Under the pieces are notes generated by a model. It searched no databases and was not told the origin of the DNA. It saw only the letters and a list, made by a program, of their open reading frames with translations. From an uncultured Clostridium sp. (lineage in GTDB: Bacteria > Bacillota > Clostridia > TANB77 > CAG-508), in the NCBI GenBank assembly GCA_947427205.1, contig CANEHB010000006.1, positions 1 through 64,000 of the forward strand: 64,000 nt of DNA, in the 5' to 3' direction. The number at the start of each line of letters is the position of its first letter. The stretch's first letter is position 1. Below, piece after piece: positions 27,201-35,739 of the stretch. Position numbers and translations under genes: made by a program.

Positions 27201-29066
27201 ATTTGCTTTAACTTCTAGCCAACCGTTTATACTTGGATTAAATGTTGAAGCAGTGCACTGAGTAGGTAGTATATCATTAATTTGGAATGAAACATCTTGA
27301 TCTTGATTATTGATTATATCAATATTATATGTTATCTTGTCTCCTCTTTCAGCTTTTACATAGTTTGTTCTTTTAGCATCTACTTGGTTAGGACTGTCTG
27401 GTCTGTTAGGTGAATTTGCAGCACCTCTTGATCTTTCTAATGTATCTCCAAATGTTACTATACTTTCTCCTACATGTTCTACTTTTGTAATATATTTATT
27501 TATTGTTAAATCTGTTGTTAATCTTACATCTACATAACTTACTACTTCTGTTTCATATATAATTGTTTTAGCTTCTCTTAATCCCATTAATGGTTGAGCA
27601 TCTAAAACTTGTAATTTTCCAACCCAATCAAATCTTTCACAATATTCATGTGAATGTCCACATAAATATGGATCTGTATGTGTATATGATTTAGAATCAC
27701 CATGTTCATGATGACATCCGCTACAATATGTAGTTGTAGTTGAAGGACTACATGCTCCATTTGCATGGTCACAGCCTGAATGACTTGTACTTGTATGTCC
27801 ATGACAATCTAAATAACAATTTTCATACCATGTATGAGTACATGTACTGTTATATGGGCTACTTGAAGTTCCTGGTGATTTGCTAAAACTACAATTTCCA
27901 CTACCTGTACTATCTTGACATGTATAACTACAGCTACTTCTTGCAGCATTTTGCATATCAAAAGTACTAAACACATATTGTCCTCTTGCATAATATCCAT
28001 CTCCACTTGATACTGTTTTTCTAAATTTGAATGTAAATGATGATAATGTTGTTGCATCTACTCCACAAGCACCTCTATCAACTATTATGTAAAACTTTGA
28101 ATTTGGCCATGGATAATTATAATTACTTGGTGTATTCCAAATATCTCCACCATTTCTATTATTATCTCCTTCTTGAACATATTCTATAGTAATATTATCA
28201 AAGTTAACAATAGCTCCTGTATTTAAGGTAATATATCCATCTACTATTCCACCTACTATTTCTTGTTTTTCTATTCCTTGTCCTGAATAATTTACTACAT
28301 GACTTGAATTTACATATGCATAATCACTCATTTCAAATGGTCCTACTTTATAGCTATTTCCTACTAGTATAGTTCCACAACCCATGTTTGGATCATTTTC
28401 ATTTCTTATAGCTGTAACCATAGGAGTTTCACCATGAGCTCCTATTTCATTATTTAAAGCTTCAACTGCTAATCCTGCTTTATATAAAGTAATATTTTCT
28501 CTCCATATTGCATATTGTGAATTATTATGCCATGGATCACCATCATTTTCTCCATTAAATGATGCTGCATATGCTTCTGTTATACTTAAAGTATATGCAT
28601 GAGATTTTTCAAAAGAAATATTACTATCAATTGCTTGTGTACCAGTTTCTCCTTTTTCTCTATAGTCTAAATATTTACCACTACCTTTAAAAGAAGGAGT
28701 TTGTCCATATTTAAAATTGATTTCTCCATCCATACTAACATCTGGTTCATGCATTCTGCTTAATATTCCTTCTGGATTATCAAATAATCTACCACCGTGT
28801 TGCATACAATATATTGAACGTTTTGTTGTAAGTGCTGTAAAAGGTGTTTTTTCTATAGCAGAATCAAATTCACCTTGAGATATTGTATGAGTTGCAGTAT
28901 ATGTTTTTACAATTGCTCCAATTCTATTTTCTATATCTATGCCATTTCTAGCTTCTAATTCTGCCGCAAATACTTTTAGTAAACCTACACTAGCAAGAGT
29001 GGCAATTAATAGTAGACATATTATTTTTATTTTTTGAATTCTATTTTCTTTTCTTTCTTCTCTCAT
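21249..29066 (-). CDS. Giant surface protein B1: thioester-like domain, Cys/His-rich insert, SdrD-B-like modules, C-terminal anchor
   Basis: 2605 aa, starting behind GGAGGCGATTAAT, 13 bp after the A1 stop. A signal segment (about 13-35) is followed by a thioester-domain-like region: Cys87 in YCMQHGG and Gln184 in SQYAIW, close to the Cys and TQxAIW signatures of streptococcal-type thioester adhesins. Residues about 377-477 are an insert with 12 Cys and 11 His (CHGH, CHHEH, CGHSH) that paralogue B2 lacks, possibly a metal-binding or disulfide module. DUF11-like repeats and SdrD-B-like modules follow (AGNVWVDFDRDGFMQD; SGMVWDDSRTD). The end is LTPPTG, about 20 residues, a hydrophobic helix, then KIKKRRYK. 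It is probably a covalent or membrane-anchored adhesin acting with A1; the ligand is unknown. Confidence 0.75.
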   Translation of the reverse strand: MREERKENRIQKIKIICLLLIATLASVGLLKVFAAELEARNGIDIENRIGAIVKTYTATHTISQGEFDSAIEKTPFTALTTKRSIYCMQHGGRLFDNPEGILSRMHEPDVSMDGEINFKYGQTPSFKGSGKYLDYREKGETGTQAIDSNISFEKSHAYTLSITEAYAASFNGENDGDPWHNNSQYAIWRENITLYKAGLAVEALNNEIGAHGETPMVTAIRNENDPNMGCGTILVGNSYKVGPFEMSDYAYVNSSHVVNYSGQGIEKQEIVGGIVDGYITLNTGAIVNFDNITIEYVQEGDNNRNGGDIWNTPSNYNYPWPNSKFYIIVDRGACGVDATTLSSFTFKFRKTVSSGDGYYARGQYVFSTFDMQNAARSSCSYTCQDSTGSGNCSFSKSPGTSSSPYNSTCTHTWYENCYLDCHGHTSTSHSGCDHANGACSPSTTTTYCSGCHHEHGDSKSYTHTDPYLCGHSHEYCERFDWVGKLQVLDAQPLMGLREAKTIIYETEVVSYVDVRLTTDLTINKYITKVEHVGESIVTFGDTLERSRGAANSPNRPDSPNQVDAKRTNYVKAERGDKITYNIDIINNQDQDVSFQINDILPTQCTASTFNPSINGWLEVKANQVFKVVVTLRPTAETGLWENSSEIITKNSGSVDYNRTDYSPGDVRHNGPVVNVAELGDGPKGITKDSDFYKIKEFNVSVEKYIYDVEHNQDNIKISSIDTTLKATDERSVVRGMTEGTKRSNPVYVEYGDTVTYKIKVYNTTSSSGSRFDVGRDSDPYWTPDKVYVNIEDTLPKKYSKLDIQVSGTGVTGNNSHIISKTDASTNGGTFTIKDLMVPAGGVRIVTVTLTVDEYTKGTIEENNVKFIGTMKNINRGPNRGDNSVPDNLCVIKNNSSNLNTSDWYILNDYDAFMDKYVYKYDEKIEKENNSNTFTNGGFITNADGTLKTSRERKSDKEKQEKPVSAEKYETLIYAIKVTNEAKAKGAGIPSGNKPATQVRTTEVKDYMQIGLTQKNVEAKMYNADGSICTRYSSTGNVAVNVSAPTVEGKYNTYRYRIGNETILNPGEFIIYYVTVEITESNMYLYDLENKAELTVLTNINNTDKDTREIKNPSHNENISKQQISSEFVRMKDLVIAGNVWVDFDRDGFMQDTANETQQKYYNLNSDARKKDVVVHLYQSDGTLLRTTKTDANGLYTFGRDLNLGWYKEYYNHDTGFSSGTMYQRIDKATNKDGNGNYTTSSQILSYYIEYEYDGVLYKSTEFYAGTDGKKHLKEEGSYEPEYLIDSNAAEFKDVREQFNTQYEYISYNVAYDLGLNKTNDMVYDKVNHKSELMEDNSRLMTSRSFINVPSNKNDANSTNYLWLFQFGSMGNEKPETDYLKHINLGLELREDADIALTKDVYKVKTTIDGEEMEYNFNQNNGLNGDMGFAENYSQGAYLQDYIIGKPYGLELYESDYKYRFEQYKAAAVRKYKGLNGESELNVEVTYRITLDNKSVTDDDTVREGRGENQPDVTDTKLDVKVHEVLDLYDANFIKYTEDVAKDFITVKTKDAEGFLVDKKINIAEAWYFKPAGSGATGTRYSVDTAVGGAKPIFKEDPNGNYVKVDLTLSNTSSRGPKGKFSEKANDFTADGYNTVYITGMGDEIIHEGENLDIYVKYVIDKEALEVGITNENYEETVSTSESTNTNKSGSTSITETEGTTTKVTSKVLERSLKIAERTTSAYKEKYGRGTENIAQVNAYSVWYTDGKPASLVDMDSNPGNIGVKNDSTGVIPGEAGYSESLTSADNVEYYEDTTYKTGIEIVADATENTKEKIEEKYKKIQIVVELQGTPKIIRSISGMVWDDSRTDTLGTGGDEQYIGDGLYDTEEIKNNLGKENESVKLHYKDESVSEEKDIKVRNARAEFIEIVQVDPTHYYEEILSDVTWEQVQHIRTDTDGKYELIGFVPGKYIVRFTYGDTVEENKASATYDATLEAQNDMLIFNGQDYKSTQYTNELSDNETDVDEIIRKLEVADRNDGRDDEVRRLEVNRFSEVMTNELAEILKGVANGTKLTERSDKNNADQLEILTDNTYMEAETVEFLVKAEKLTDTQTPKYIFKQDVNSGNKEDAEAIARDIYYRELERIHYADTNTRDFKIENVDFGIEYRPESQISLAKEIDEVKITTEDGNTLIDLFFYTTGEQEATVHHIDTEKSTGLDLIQFISNDYTALLKDLTTEDTQGFIYIQVDDDILQGSKIDIMYKFKANNESEIDRITTNLNDIRYKENKATQDLVAEYNGKGVNIIDTNYTASGTARNMVYADMFAFDENSDLYRNRTKTITDVANGKTGYYGTYVGYAYYTGEETALDTVSSLKFDKILDYVDTDLEFDQETNNNNLEDKYWSKSTASELVNYVYTLKGLRNTKAMPGTSIVSDNGVKLINVQGMEYTNLVVSVDDRRVDIGDENDKYIVNNQDLSRFLLPAVTDETENLYESRGIVYLPVSKVVSAETSTDNMSYENIAEIIQFTTLTGRRTNFATTIGNANVNTTPDDPTKGSKEFITSSFEPDTAATETITLTPPTGMMKNRRVIVNAVETAKVSVGVIVIAVAVVIIAIFVTKTIITKIKKRRYK

Positions 29067-29079
29067 ATTAATCGCCTCC

Positions 29080-32000
29080 TTACTTATATATTTTCTTTGT
29101 TTTTATTTTTTTTGCTGTACTATTTTTATATTTCTTATCAAATGATATACCAAGCCTCTCTCGATTTTTGAATGCTACTATTGCAACTATTATTGCTATA
29201 ATTGAACCATATATAGCTACTATTCTTCCACTTGTTGAAACTGTAATAAGTACTTCTTGAGTTGAAACATTATTATCTCCTATATCTTTTATACCTGCCT
29301 TATTTTGTGTTTCTTGAAGAATAACTTTGTTGCTTGAAAATCCTGTATTATCTTCATTAACCTCTTTTGTAGCAACTAATTTTAACTCTGCTTTCTCACC
29401 AGGTTTTATTACAACATCCTTTAATGTCTCATTATATATCTTTCCATCTTCTCCTAAATACCAACCGTCATTTTCTTTTTCATCAAATGACATATCTTTT
29501 GGTAATTCATCTACTATCTTTAAGGCATTTCCTTCTGCTAGTCCTATATTTTCAACTACTATCTTATATTCTAATTTAACTTTAGAACCTTTTAATTCTT
29601 TTGATCTGATTTCAATTTTTGATATACTTTCATCATTAAAGTTATACTCTTTCTCTCCTTTTACTGTTGTAACAAGAGCTTTACTCAAATATTTATCAAC
29701 TTTTAAATCAAAAGTATCTTTTAATCTTAATCCTATATCAATATTTGTTATATTGTTATCTGTTATAGTTATATTATCTGTTACAGCATTTCCGTCAGAT
29801 GTTTCTAGTGCATCTGAATCAAATTCTTCAGTAGCATCTTGTTTCTTATATGTTGTAACTACATATTTATCAGTATCATATAAGAATTTAATATTATAAT
29901 TTCCTGCTGCTAAATCTTTAAATTCATATTTACCATTTCCATCTGTTGTAGTAGCTTTTATCATAGATCCATCTTTTTGTAATTGAACTTTTACTGTTGC
30001 TAATCTTTCTTCATTATCATCTCTTTTACCATCTTGATTTGAATCTAGCCATGCTTCTCCTGATATACTATAAATCTTGTTATTACTTTCATTATCATTT
30101 TTTTCATTATCTTTATCGTTTTTAACACTATTATCTTCATTCTTATTTGAATTATTATTTGTGTTGTTGTTTGTGTTGTTATCTATATTATTAGTTTGAT
30201 TATTATTTAAGTCATTGTTTACATCATTTCCTTGATTGTTATTTGAGTTATTATTGTTGTTATTTTGATTGTTATTATCACTGTTTGAGTTATCATTATT
30301 ACTATTATCACCATTAATAACATTATCAAATTTTTCATCTTCTTTTGGTTTTTCTTCTTGTTTATCTGGATTTTCTTTTAATGTGATACTTGCTATTCCT
30401 GTATCAATAGTGTCAATATAGTCACCTGTTATAATTGCTTGATTTGTTATTTTATCTTCTTTTATTCCATCTTTTAGATTTTCTGCTATTCCTGAAATTG
30501 TTATAACTATTTTGCCATTAACTGGAATAGTAGCTATAGGTCCTTCTATATTATTTTCACTATTTAACTTAATTACACCACTAGAAGATCCTGTATATTT
30601 TGCTTCAATATCTTTTAAGTATTCTGATACTCTATCTTCTATTCTTAGTCCTGTTGCAGGTCCATTACCTTTATTTATAATTTGTATTATAAACTCTGCA
30701 TGTTCTCCTTCTTTTATGCTATTTACATTAGAATCTTGTATTACTTCTAATACAGGTCCTAAAATAGTTATTGGACATTCTGTTGTTCTTTCTTCTATTC
30801 CATCCTCCATAGCAAAGTTTGCATAACAAGAAGGTTCATTAGTTGCTCCTCTAACAATATTAGTAGCTACTTTTAATTGTACACTTCCTTCAATTGATAG
30901 ATGAGATATTACAAAGCTGATTTCTCTATTTTCTTGATTATATTGTAATGTATTTTCATCATAAAAACTTCCATTAATTGTTAATACATTTGAGTTTTTA
31001 AATTCAACTTCTTTTGGTAATTTAAATGAAACTTTTATATTGTTTAATTCTCTTTCTGATATATTATAAGCAAATATATTATAATCCATTTCTGAACCAA
31101 TAGTATTTTTACCACTTGTATCGTAATTAAAAGTATTTATTTCTAAATCCAAATTAGTTTCTACTATTTTATTAGTTACATGATTACTTTTTGTTTCAAT
31201 ACCTAAATTTTCTGCACGTACTATCGCTTCAGCTTCTACTAATACATCATTTCCTTTTTTATATTCTTCATATGTCTTTATTTTTGATGTTTTTACTAAA
31301 TATTCAAATTCCTTTATCTCTCCTGATGCTAAAGTTTCTAAATTCCAGATTTTACTATTCTGATCTTGTGCTACAACATAGTTATTATTTCCTACTCCTG
31401 TTGTTTCTTCTTCAAATTCATATAATACTGTATTAGTTGGTTTTTTAGCTTCTATATTAATATTTTTTGCATCTACACTTCCTGTATTTTCTACTTTTAA
31501 AGTATATTTTAAAAATCTTGCTTCTCCTATATCAGCACCATCACCAATGTCAACACTTAATTTTGCTTCAATTTTTGGTCCAGCTTCTGTTACTAACGCA
31601 ACTTTATCAGCACTTGAGCTTTCATATACTACAGCTCCATTTGTATTATTGTTATAGAATGCTCCAAAACCTCCAGCTATACTTGCATCATATGGTAAAT
31701 TTTCTGGTATTTCAAAGTCATATGTATATCTCAATACTTGTCCTGCTGATACTTTTCCTTTTACTACTATCAAATAAGATTTTACTGTTTCTATATCTTC
31801 AATATTAGTTGTCCATCCATTTGATACATCATCCAAGTTTTTATTTGCATTTTCATTAGCTGAGTAATAAATTGTTGTCATATTTGCATTTTGTATATCT
31901 TCTTTTATTAAATCTTTCATTACTGCATTTGTTGTTGTTCCTAAATCTTCATTTGTTATAACATCTTTATTTCCTTTAAATGGAATTCTTCCTAACAACA

Positions 32001-34737
32001 CTATATCTGAACAACTATTACCTGTATTGTTTAATGCTAATAATTCCATTGTAGCTATTCTTGATGCGCTATTTATTACTATTTGCTTTGTTACTGTTCC
32101 TTGTTTTACAGATCTTACTGTACTTAAATTCCCATCATAATTTACAATTCCATTTATTGCTACTAATCCCTTTGGTGCTTGATAATTAATTAATGCTACA
32201 TCAAATCCATTTGTTGATTTTAATATTCCTACTGGTACTGCTTTTCTCAATGTCCATTTTGTTTGTGATTGATAATTACTAACACCTTCATTGCAATAAT
32301 ATAATTTTATTTGATCTTCTTTTGATGGTGTATAATCATCTAATGTTATATTTGTATTTACAATTATATTTGTTCCATTTGTTATTGAACTATCACTAAA
32401 TGTTTTTTGCACTCCTTCAAGTTCAATTCTCATTTTAACAATATCATTCTCTGTATATGTTTCAAAATCACTTACTTTTAATCCATTTTCATATAGTAAA
32501 TTTATATTCTCTACTGTTACATCTTTTACGTATTTTGGAAATACTAATTCAAAAATTGGATTTACATAAAGGTCACTTGTCTCTTTATCATTATTTAATT
32601 CAATTTTTAATTCTACATTTTCATTTTGATTTATTGTTGATAATGTCTCTTTATTTATTGATAAATTTGCTGAAGTATAGCTTTCTTCAAAATATTTTCT
32701 TGTTCCGATTTCTTGAAGTGCTAATTTTTCATCTATCTCTAAATATTTTACTTCTGCAGTTATTCTACTTTCAATTTGTGTAATTCCTTTAAATGTTACT
32801 TTATCTAAATTACATTTCTTAATTACTTTTGTAAGTTCAAAGTTTATTGTTCCATTTTTAGCTATATTGTTAGCATATACAATTATTCCATTTGCTCCAT
32901 TTAAATTGATAGTACAATCATTTTCATTTGTTATTAATGAAGCATTTAAAGTATATAATAATTCTCCATCAGCATTTGTAATTACTATCTCTCCACCTTC
33001 TGCTAATATTGAACTTATTTCAGCATAACTAAATTTTATTTTCTTATATTCAATACCTTGTGCCTCTAATTCTGATCCATTCACATCTTTATAAAACTCT
33101 TTTGTACTATCTATTTTTAATTGTTCTAAAATATCACTTGTTAATATGTTTACATTAACTTGTGTTGTATATTCTGTTTCATACATTGGTTCTTCTGAAT
33201 TATAATTTGCATAAATTTTTGCTTTGTTTATCTTTTCTTCAGTTGAACTTGTACTATATGTAATTAATTCTCCTATGTCAACTTTTACATCTTGTTTATC
33301 ATTTATTTCTTTTATTAATATGTTATTTTCTTTTGCACTATATTCTTCTACTCTTGCTTTGACGACTTTATCTAAGTGTGAGTTTTCTGAATTTATATAA
33401 TCTTCATATCTATAAATAATTACATATTCATCTATTCCATTTGCATTAACATTTAAGTCATTATTTACTACAATAGAAAGATTTTCAGATTGTGCATCAT
33501 ATTTCCAATTTTCTTTAGAAAATGTCGTATAACCTGTATCTTCTCCTCTTGTTGCTAGCAACTTATCTGCTACAACATCTATATTAATGGGAGCTTTTCC
33601 GTTTACTTTTGGTACTGTAATATCTAATCTTGTTTGTTTAATAGGCAAAAATTTCTCATCATTTATTTCTCTTTTTAATGAGATTTTATTTTCTACTATT
33701 GTTCCTTTTATTTCTCCAATTTCAAATGGTGAAAATTTTGTATATTCACTCTCTAATTCTATAGCTTTAGAATATTTCCAACCTACAGCAATTTTTTCTT
33801 CTTTTCCAATTGATATTTCTTCTAAATCACTGTTTATATATGTTCCACTTAATTGAAGTTTTATATTTTTATATAAATCTTCTAATTTTAAATTATCTCC
33901 TTGAACATATTCTAAATCAACTACTATCTTAGTATCTTGAATTATATTGCTTAATTTAATTTCATTATCATCTACAACATTAATATCTAATCTTGCATTT
34001 GCAATTTCTTCTTGCAATTTATTTGCTTTTTCAGTTTTCTCTTCAATTACTAAATCTTCATTTACTAAGATATCTTCTTCGTTAATATCATCTTCATTTT
34101 CCGTATCTTCTGACTCTAATTCTTCTACTACTGTATTTTCTACTTCATCAGCATCTACAGTATTATTATCTCTAACAGCATTTGAAGCCACAACATCACT
34201 ATCAGTTGTATCACTATCTACAACTGTATTAGTATCTGCTGCAGCTGAACTTGAGTCTTCATCCATTTTTACATTTGCTGATATTAAATCTTTAGCTGTT
34301 TGAAGTTCATCTTCTCCTTCTTTATCTATTTCTTGTGATACTCCCACATTTTCTAAATTCGTTTTTGTGGTTGTATCTAAATTCTCTAAAAGATTTTCGC
34401 TAATACCTGATATTTTAAAGTTTATTTCATCATCATCACCACTAACTGCTTTTATTGTACCACTTTTTAAATACCCCTCTACTTGTGGCATAATTTCTAA
34501 TATAAATTTTAGCTTTTGATTAACATTTCCAGTAAGTTCATCTATCTTTTTACCATTTTCATCTTCAAAATAGGCATTAAATTTAATTTCGTCTTTTTTG
34601 AAGAAACCATTACTAATTACTTGGAATTCCTCGCTTGTAGCAATGGCAGATAATGTATAACCAAAATTTGAAAACATCATCATGAAAACGATTAAAATTA
34701 CTAAAAACTTACTCTTTTTAGATCTAATTACTCCCAT
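29080..34737 (-). CDS. Giant surface protein A1: DUF11-like repeats, Asn-rich linker, SdrD-B domain
   Basis: 1885 aa, starting behind AAAGGAGAG. A signal segment at about 10-32 is followed by an acidic Asp/Glu/Thr/Val-rich stretch near residues 150-230 and a long beta-rich region paralogous to A2 (for example VPKVNGKAPINIDVVAD against VPTFDGIAPSNITVVAN, and KGNKDVITNEDLGTT against KGVKDIATGEDLGTT). DUF11-like repeats precede an almost pure Asn/Asp/Ser linker (about residues 1470-1545), then an SdrD-B module (SGEAWLDSNQDGKRDD). The C-terminus has TVSTSGR, a hydrophobic helix and a long Lys-rich tail, without a clear LPXTG motif. It is first in the A1-B1 operon. A surface stalk or adhesin partner of B1 is inferred. 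Confidence 0.75.
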   Translation of the reverse strand: MGVIRSKKSKFLVILIVFMMMFSNFGYTLSAIATSEEFQVISNGFFKKDEIKFNAYFEDENGKKIDELTGNVNQKLKFILEIMPQVEGYLKSGTIKAVSGDDDEINFKISGISENLLENLDTTTKTNLENVGVSQEIDKEGEDELQTAKDLISANVKMDEDSSSAAADTNTVVDSDTTDSDVVASNAVRDNNTVDADEVENTVVEELESEDTENEDDINEEDILVNEDLVIEEKTEKANKLQEEIANARLDINVVDDNEIKLSNIIQDTKIVVDLEYVQGDNLKLEDLYKNIKLQLSGTYINSDLEEISIGKEEKIAVGWKYSKAIELESEYTKFSPFEIGEIKGTIVENKISLKREINDEKFLPIKQTRLDITVPKVNGKAPINIDVVADKLLATRGEDTGYTTFSKENWKYDAQSENLSIVVNNDLNVNANGIDEYVIIYRYEDYINSENSHLDKVVKARVEEYSAKENNILIKEINDKQDVKVDIGELITYSTSSTEEKINKAKIYANYNSEEPMYETEYTTQVNVNILTSDILEQLKIDSTKEFYKDVNGSELEAQGIEYKKIKFSYAEISSILAEGGEIVITNADGELLYTLNASLITNENDCTINLNGANGIIVYANNIAKNGTINFELTKVIKKCNLDKVTFKGITQIESRITAEVKYLEIDEKLALQEIGTRKYFEESYTSANLSINKETLSTINQNENVELKIELNNDKETSDLYVNPIFELVFPKYVKDVTVENINLLYENGLKVSDFETYTENDIVKMRIELEGVQKTFSDSSITNGTNIIVNTNITLDDYTPSKEDQIKLYYCNEGVSNYQSQTKWTLRKAVPVGILKSTNGFDVALINYQAPKGLVAINGIVNYDGNLSTVRSVKQGTVTKQIVINSASRIATMELLALNNTGNSCSDIVLLGRIPFKGNKDVITNEDLGTTTNAVMKDLIKEDIQNANMTTIYYSANENANKNLDDVSNGWTTNIEDIETVKSYLIVVKGKVSAGQVLRYTYDFEIPENLPYDASIAGGFGAFYNNNTNGAVVYESSSADKVALVTEAGPKIEAKLSVDIGDGADIGEARFLKYTLKVENTGSVDAKNINIEAKKPTNTVLYEFEEETTGVGNNNYVVAQDQNSKIWNLETLASGEIKEFEYLVKTSKIKTYEEYKKGNDVLVEAEAIVRAENLGIETKSNHVTNKIVETNLDLEINTFNYDTSGKNTIGSEMDYNIFAYNISERELNNIKVSFKLPKEVEFKNSNVLTINGSFYDENTLQYNQENREISFVISHLSIEGSVQLKVATNIVRGATNEPSCYANFAMEDGIEERTTECPITILGPVLEVIQDSNVNSIKEGEHAEFIIQIINKGNGPATGLRIEDRVSEYLKDIEAKYTGSSSGVIKLNSENNIEGPIATIPVNGKIVITISGIAENLKDGIKEDKITNQAIITGDYIDTIDTGIASITLKENPDKQEEKPKEDEKFDNVINGDNSNNDNSNSDNNNQNNNNNNSNNNQGNDVNNDLNNNQTNNIDNNTNNNTNNNSNKNEDNSVKNDKDNEKNDNESNNKIYSISGEAWLDSNQDGKRDDNEERLATVKVQLQKDGSMIKATTTDGNGKYEFKDLAAGNYNIKFLYDTDKYVVTTYKKQDATEEFDSDALETSDGNAVTDNITITDNNITNIDIGLRLKDTFDLKVDKYLSKALVTTVKGEKEYNFNDESISKIEIRSKELKGSKVKLEYKIVVENIGLAEGNALKIVDELPKDMSFDEKENDGWYLGEDGKIYNETLKDVVIKPGEKAELKLVATKEVNEDNTGFSSNKVILQETQNKAGIKDIGDNNVSTQEVLITVSTSGRIVAIYGSIIAIIVAIVAFKNRERLGISFDKKYKNSTAKKIKTKKIYK

Positions 34738-35094
34738 ACTAATCGCTCTCCTTTTCTTTTGAATTTTAGACGCAAGTACGTCTAATGATTTTTATATATA
34801 ATAATATAATATTATTTAATATAAATTATGTAACCCTATATAATATATTTTACTACTTTTTTGAAGTTTTGTAAATCCCACTATATTCAAGTTTTTCTAT
34901 AGCAAGTTTCTTCTTTTTACGGAAATAATTGCCTTTTAATCTCTTTTCATTATGTTAAGTTTATATTACAAATTTTAAAATTTTAGAAAACTTTTTCACT
35001 TTTTGTTATTCTTTTGTGGAAATCCCTATGTTTTTATCAACTTTTACTTTTTCTTACATATAATGTATTAATGATTTTATAAGGAGGATTTATT
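34738..35094. other. Divergent intergenic region upstream of A1
   Basis: No gene is seen in this 357 bp. The A1 leader contains a hairpin TTAGACG/CGTCTAA (34766-34785). Several TATAAT-like hexamers occur at 34800-34850, but no clearly spaced -35 was found. On the plus strand TATAAT (35059-35064) precedes the AAGGAGG (35081-35087) of the small divergent gene. Confidence 0.45.
34766..34785 (-). promoter_or_regulatory. Leader hairpin or operator of the A1-B1 operon
   Basis: A 7 bp perfect stem, TTAGACG/CGTCTAA, has a 6 nt loop and sits about 29 nt upstream of the A1 start codon, just before its RBS. It could be an operator or an mRNA-stabilising hairpin. Confidence 0.4.
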
Positions 35095-35235
35095 TTGAAT
35101 AATATGGATATAAACAAACTTCTTTCTGCTATTTCTAAAATGGATAAAGAAGAACTTGAAAAAAACATTTATAAAGCTCAACAAATATTAGAAAGTTCTA
35201 ATTTTAAAAAAGATATTAATAAGGATAATAAATAA
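35095..35235 (+). CDS. Small hypothetical protein (46 aa)
   Basis: MNNMDINKLLSAISKMDKEE and so on: helical, charged, no signal peptide. The TTG at 35095 is preferred because AAGGAGG ends 7 nt upstream; the ATG at 35104 would be too far. The stop is followed after one base by the ATG of the next gene, so the two are translationally linked. I recall similar small leucine/lysine-rich proteins next to minC-type clusters in Clostridia but cannot name a family. Confidence 0.65.
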   Translation: MNNMDINKLLSAISKMDKEELEKNIYKAQQILESSNFKKDINKDNK

Positions 35236-35236
35236 T

Positions 35237-35692
35237 ATGAACGAAGATTTCTCAGAAGTTTTAAACCAATTCTCTAAAATCTTAAAAGAGAAAAATATTG
35301 ATTTGAATAGTGTTGCAGGTGGGAACCCTCCACCTGCTCAAGATTCTAATAATGAATTAAATAATAATATGTCCTCTTCTGATCAAAATGCTAATACTTA
35401 TACTCCTAGTAATGATAGCTCTGATTTTTCTTTAGATATCGAAACAATTATGAAAATTAAAGATATTATTGGTAAGATGAATAAAAGTAGCCATTCTCCT
35501 AGAAATAATCTACTAAAGTCTCTAAAACCTTACCTTGAAAATGATAAACAAGAAAAATTGGAAAGCTATATTAAAATTGCTAATTTACTAAGTGTTATGG
35601 AAGATTTAGATTTAGGAGTGACTTTTTTAAAAGATACTAAAAAAGGCTATGATTTTATATTAATCATAACCTTATTTCTGCTAATTTTTTAG
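35237..35692 (+). CDS. Small hypothetical protein with Pro/Asn-rich linker
   Basis: 151 aa. A helical N-terminus (EDFSEVLNQFSKILKEKN) is followed by a low-complexity Pro/Asn/Ser linker (about 28-70) and a helical segment NNLLKSLKPYLENDKQEKLE, a pattern I associate with uncharacterised clostridial proteins. The last 17 residues (GYDFILIITLFLLIF) are abruptly hydrophobic and overlap an inverted repeat at about 35640-35675 (AGGCTATGATT/AATCATAACCT), so the native C-terminus may once have been shorter. It is in an operon with the 46 aa gene and convergent with minC. Confidence 0.6.
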   Translation: MNEDFSEVLNQFSKILKEKNIDLNSVAGGNPPPAQDSNNELNNNMSSSDQNANTYTPSNDSSDFSLDIETIMKIKDIIGKMNKSSHSPRNNLLKSLKPYLENDKQEKLESYIKIANLLSVMEDLDLGVTFLKDTKKGYDFILIITLFLLIF

Positions 35693-35739
35693 AATATCAA
35701 TACTTACTTTATTAGTAATTTAAGTTATTACAATATTCT

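Noticed and set aside
27602..28057. Two overlapping open frames, rich in His, Val and Gln, within B1
   Set aside because: They are alternative frames of the Cys/His-rich region of B1 and only look unusual because that region is repetitive; no RBS.
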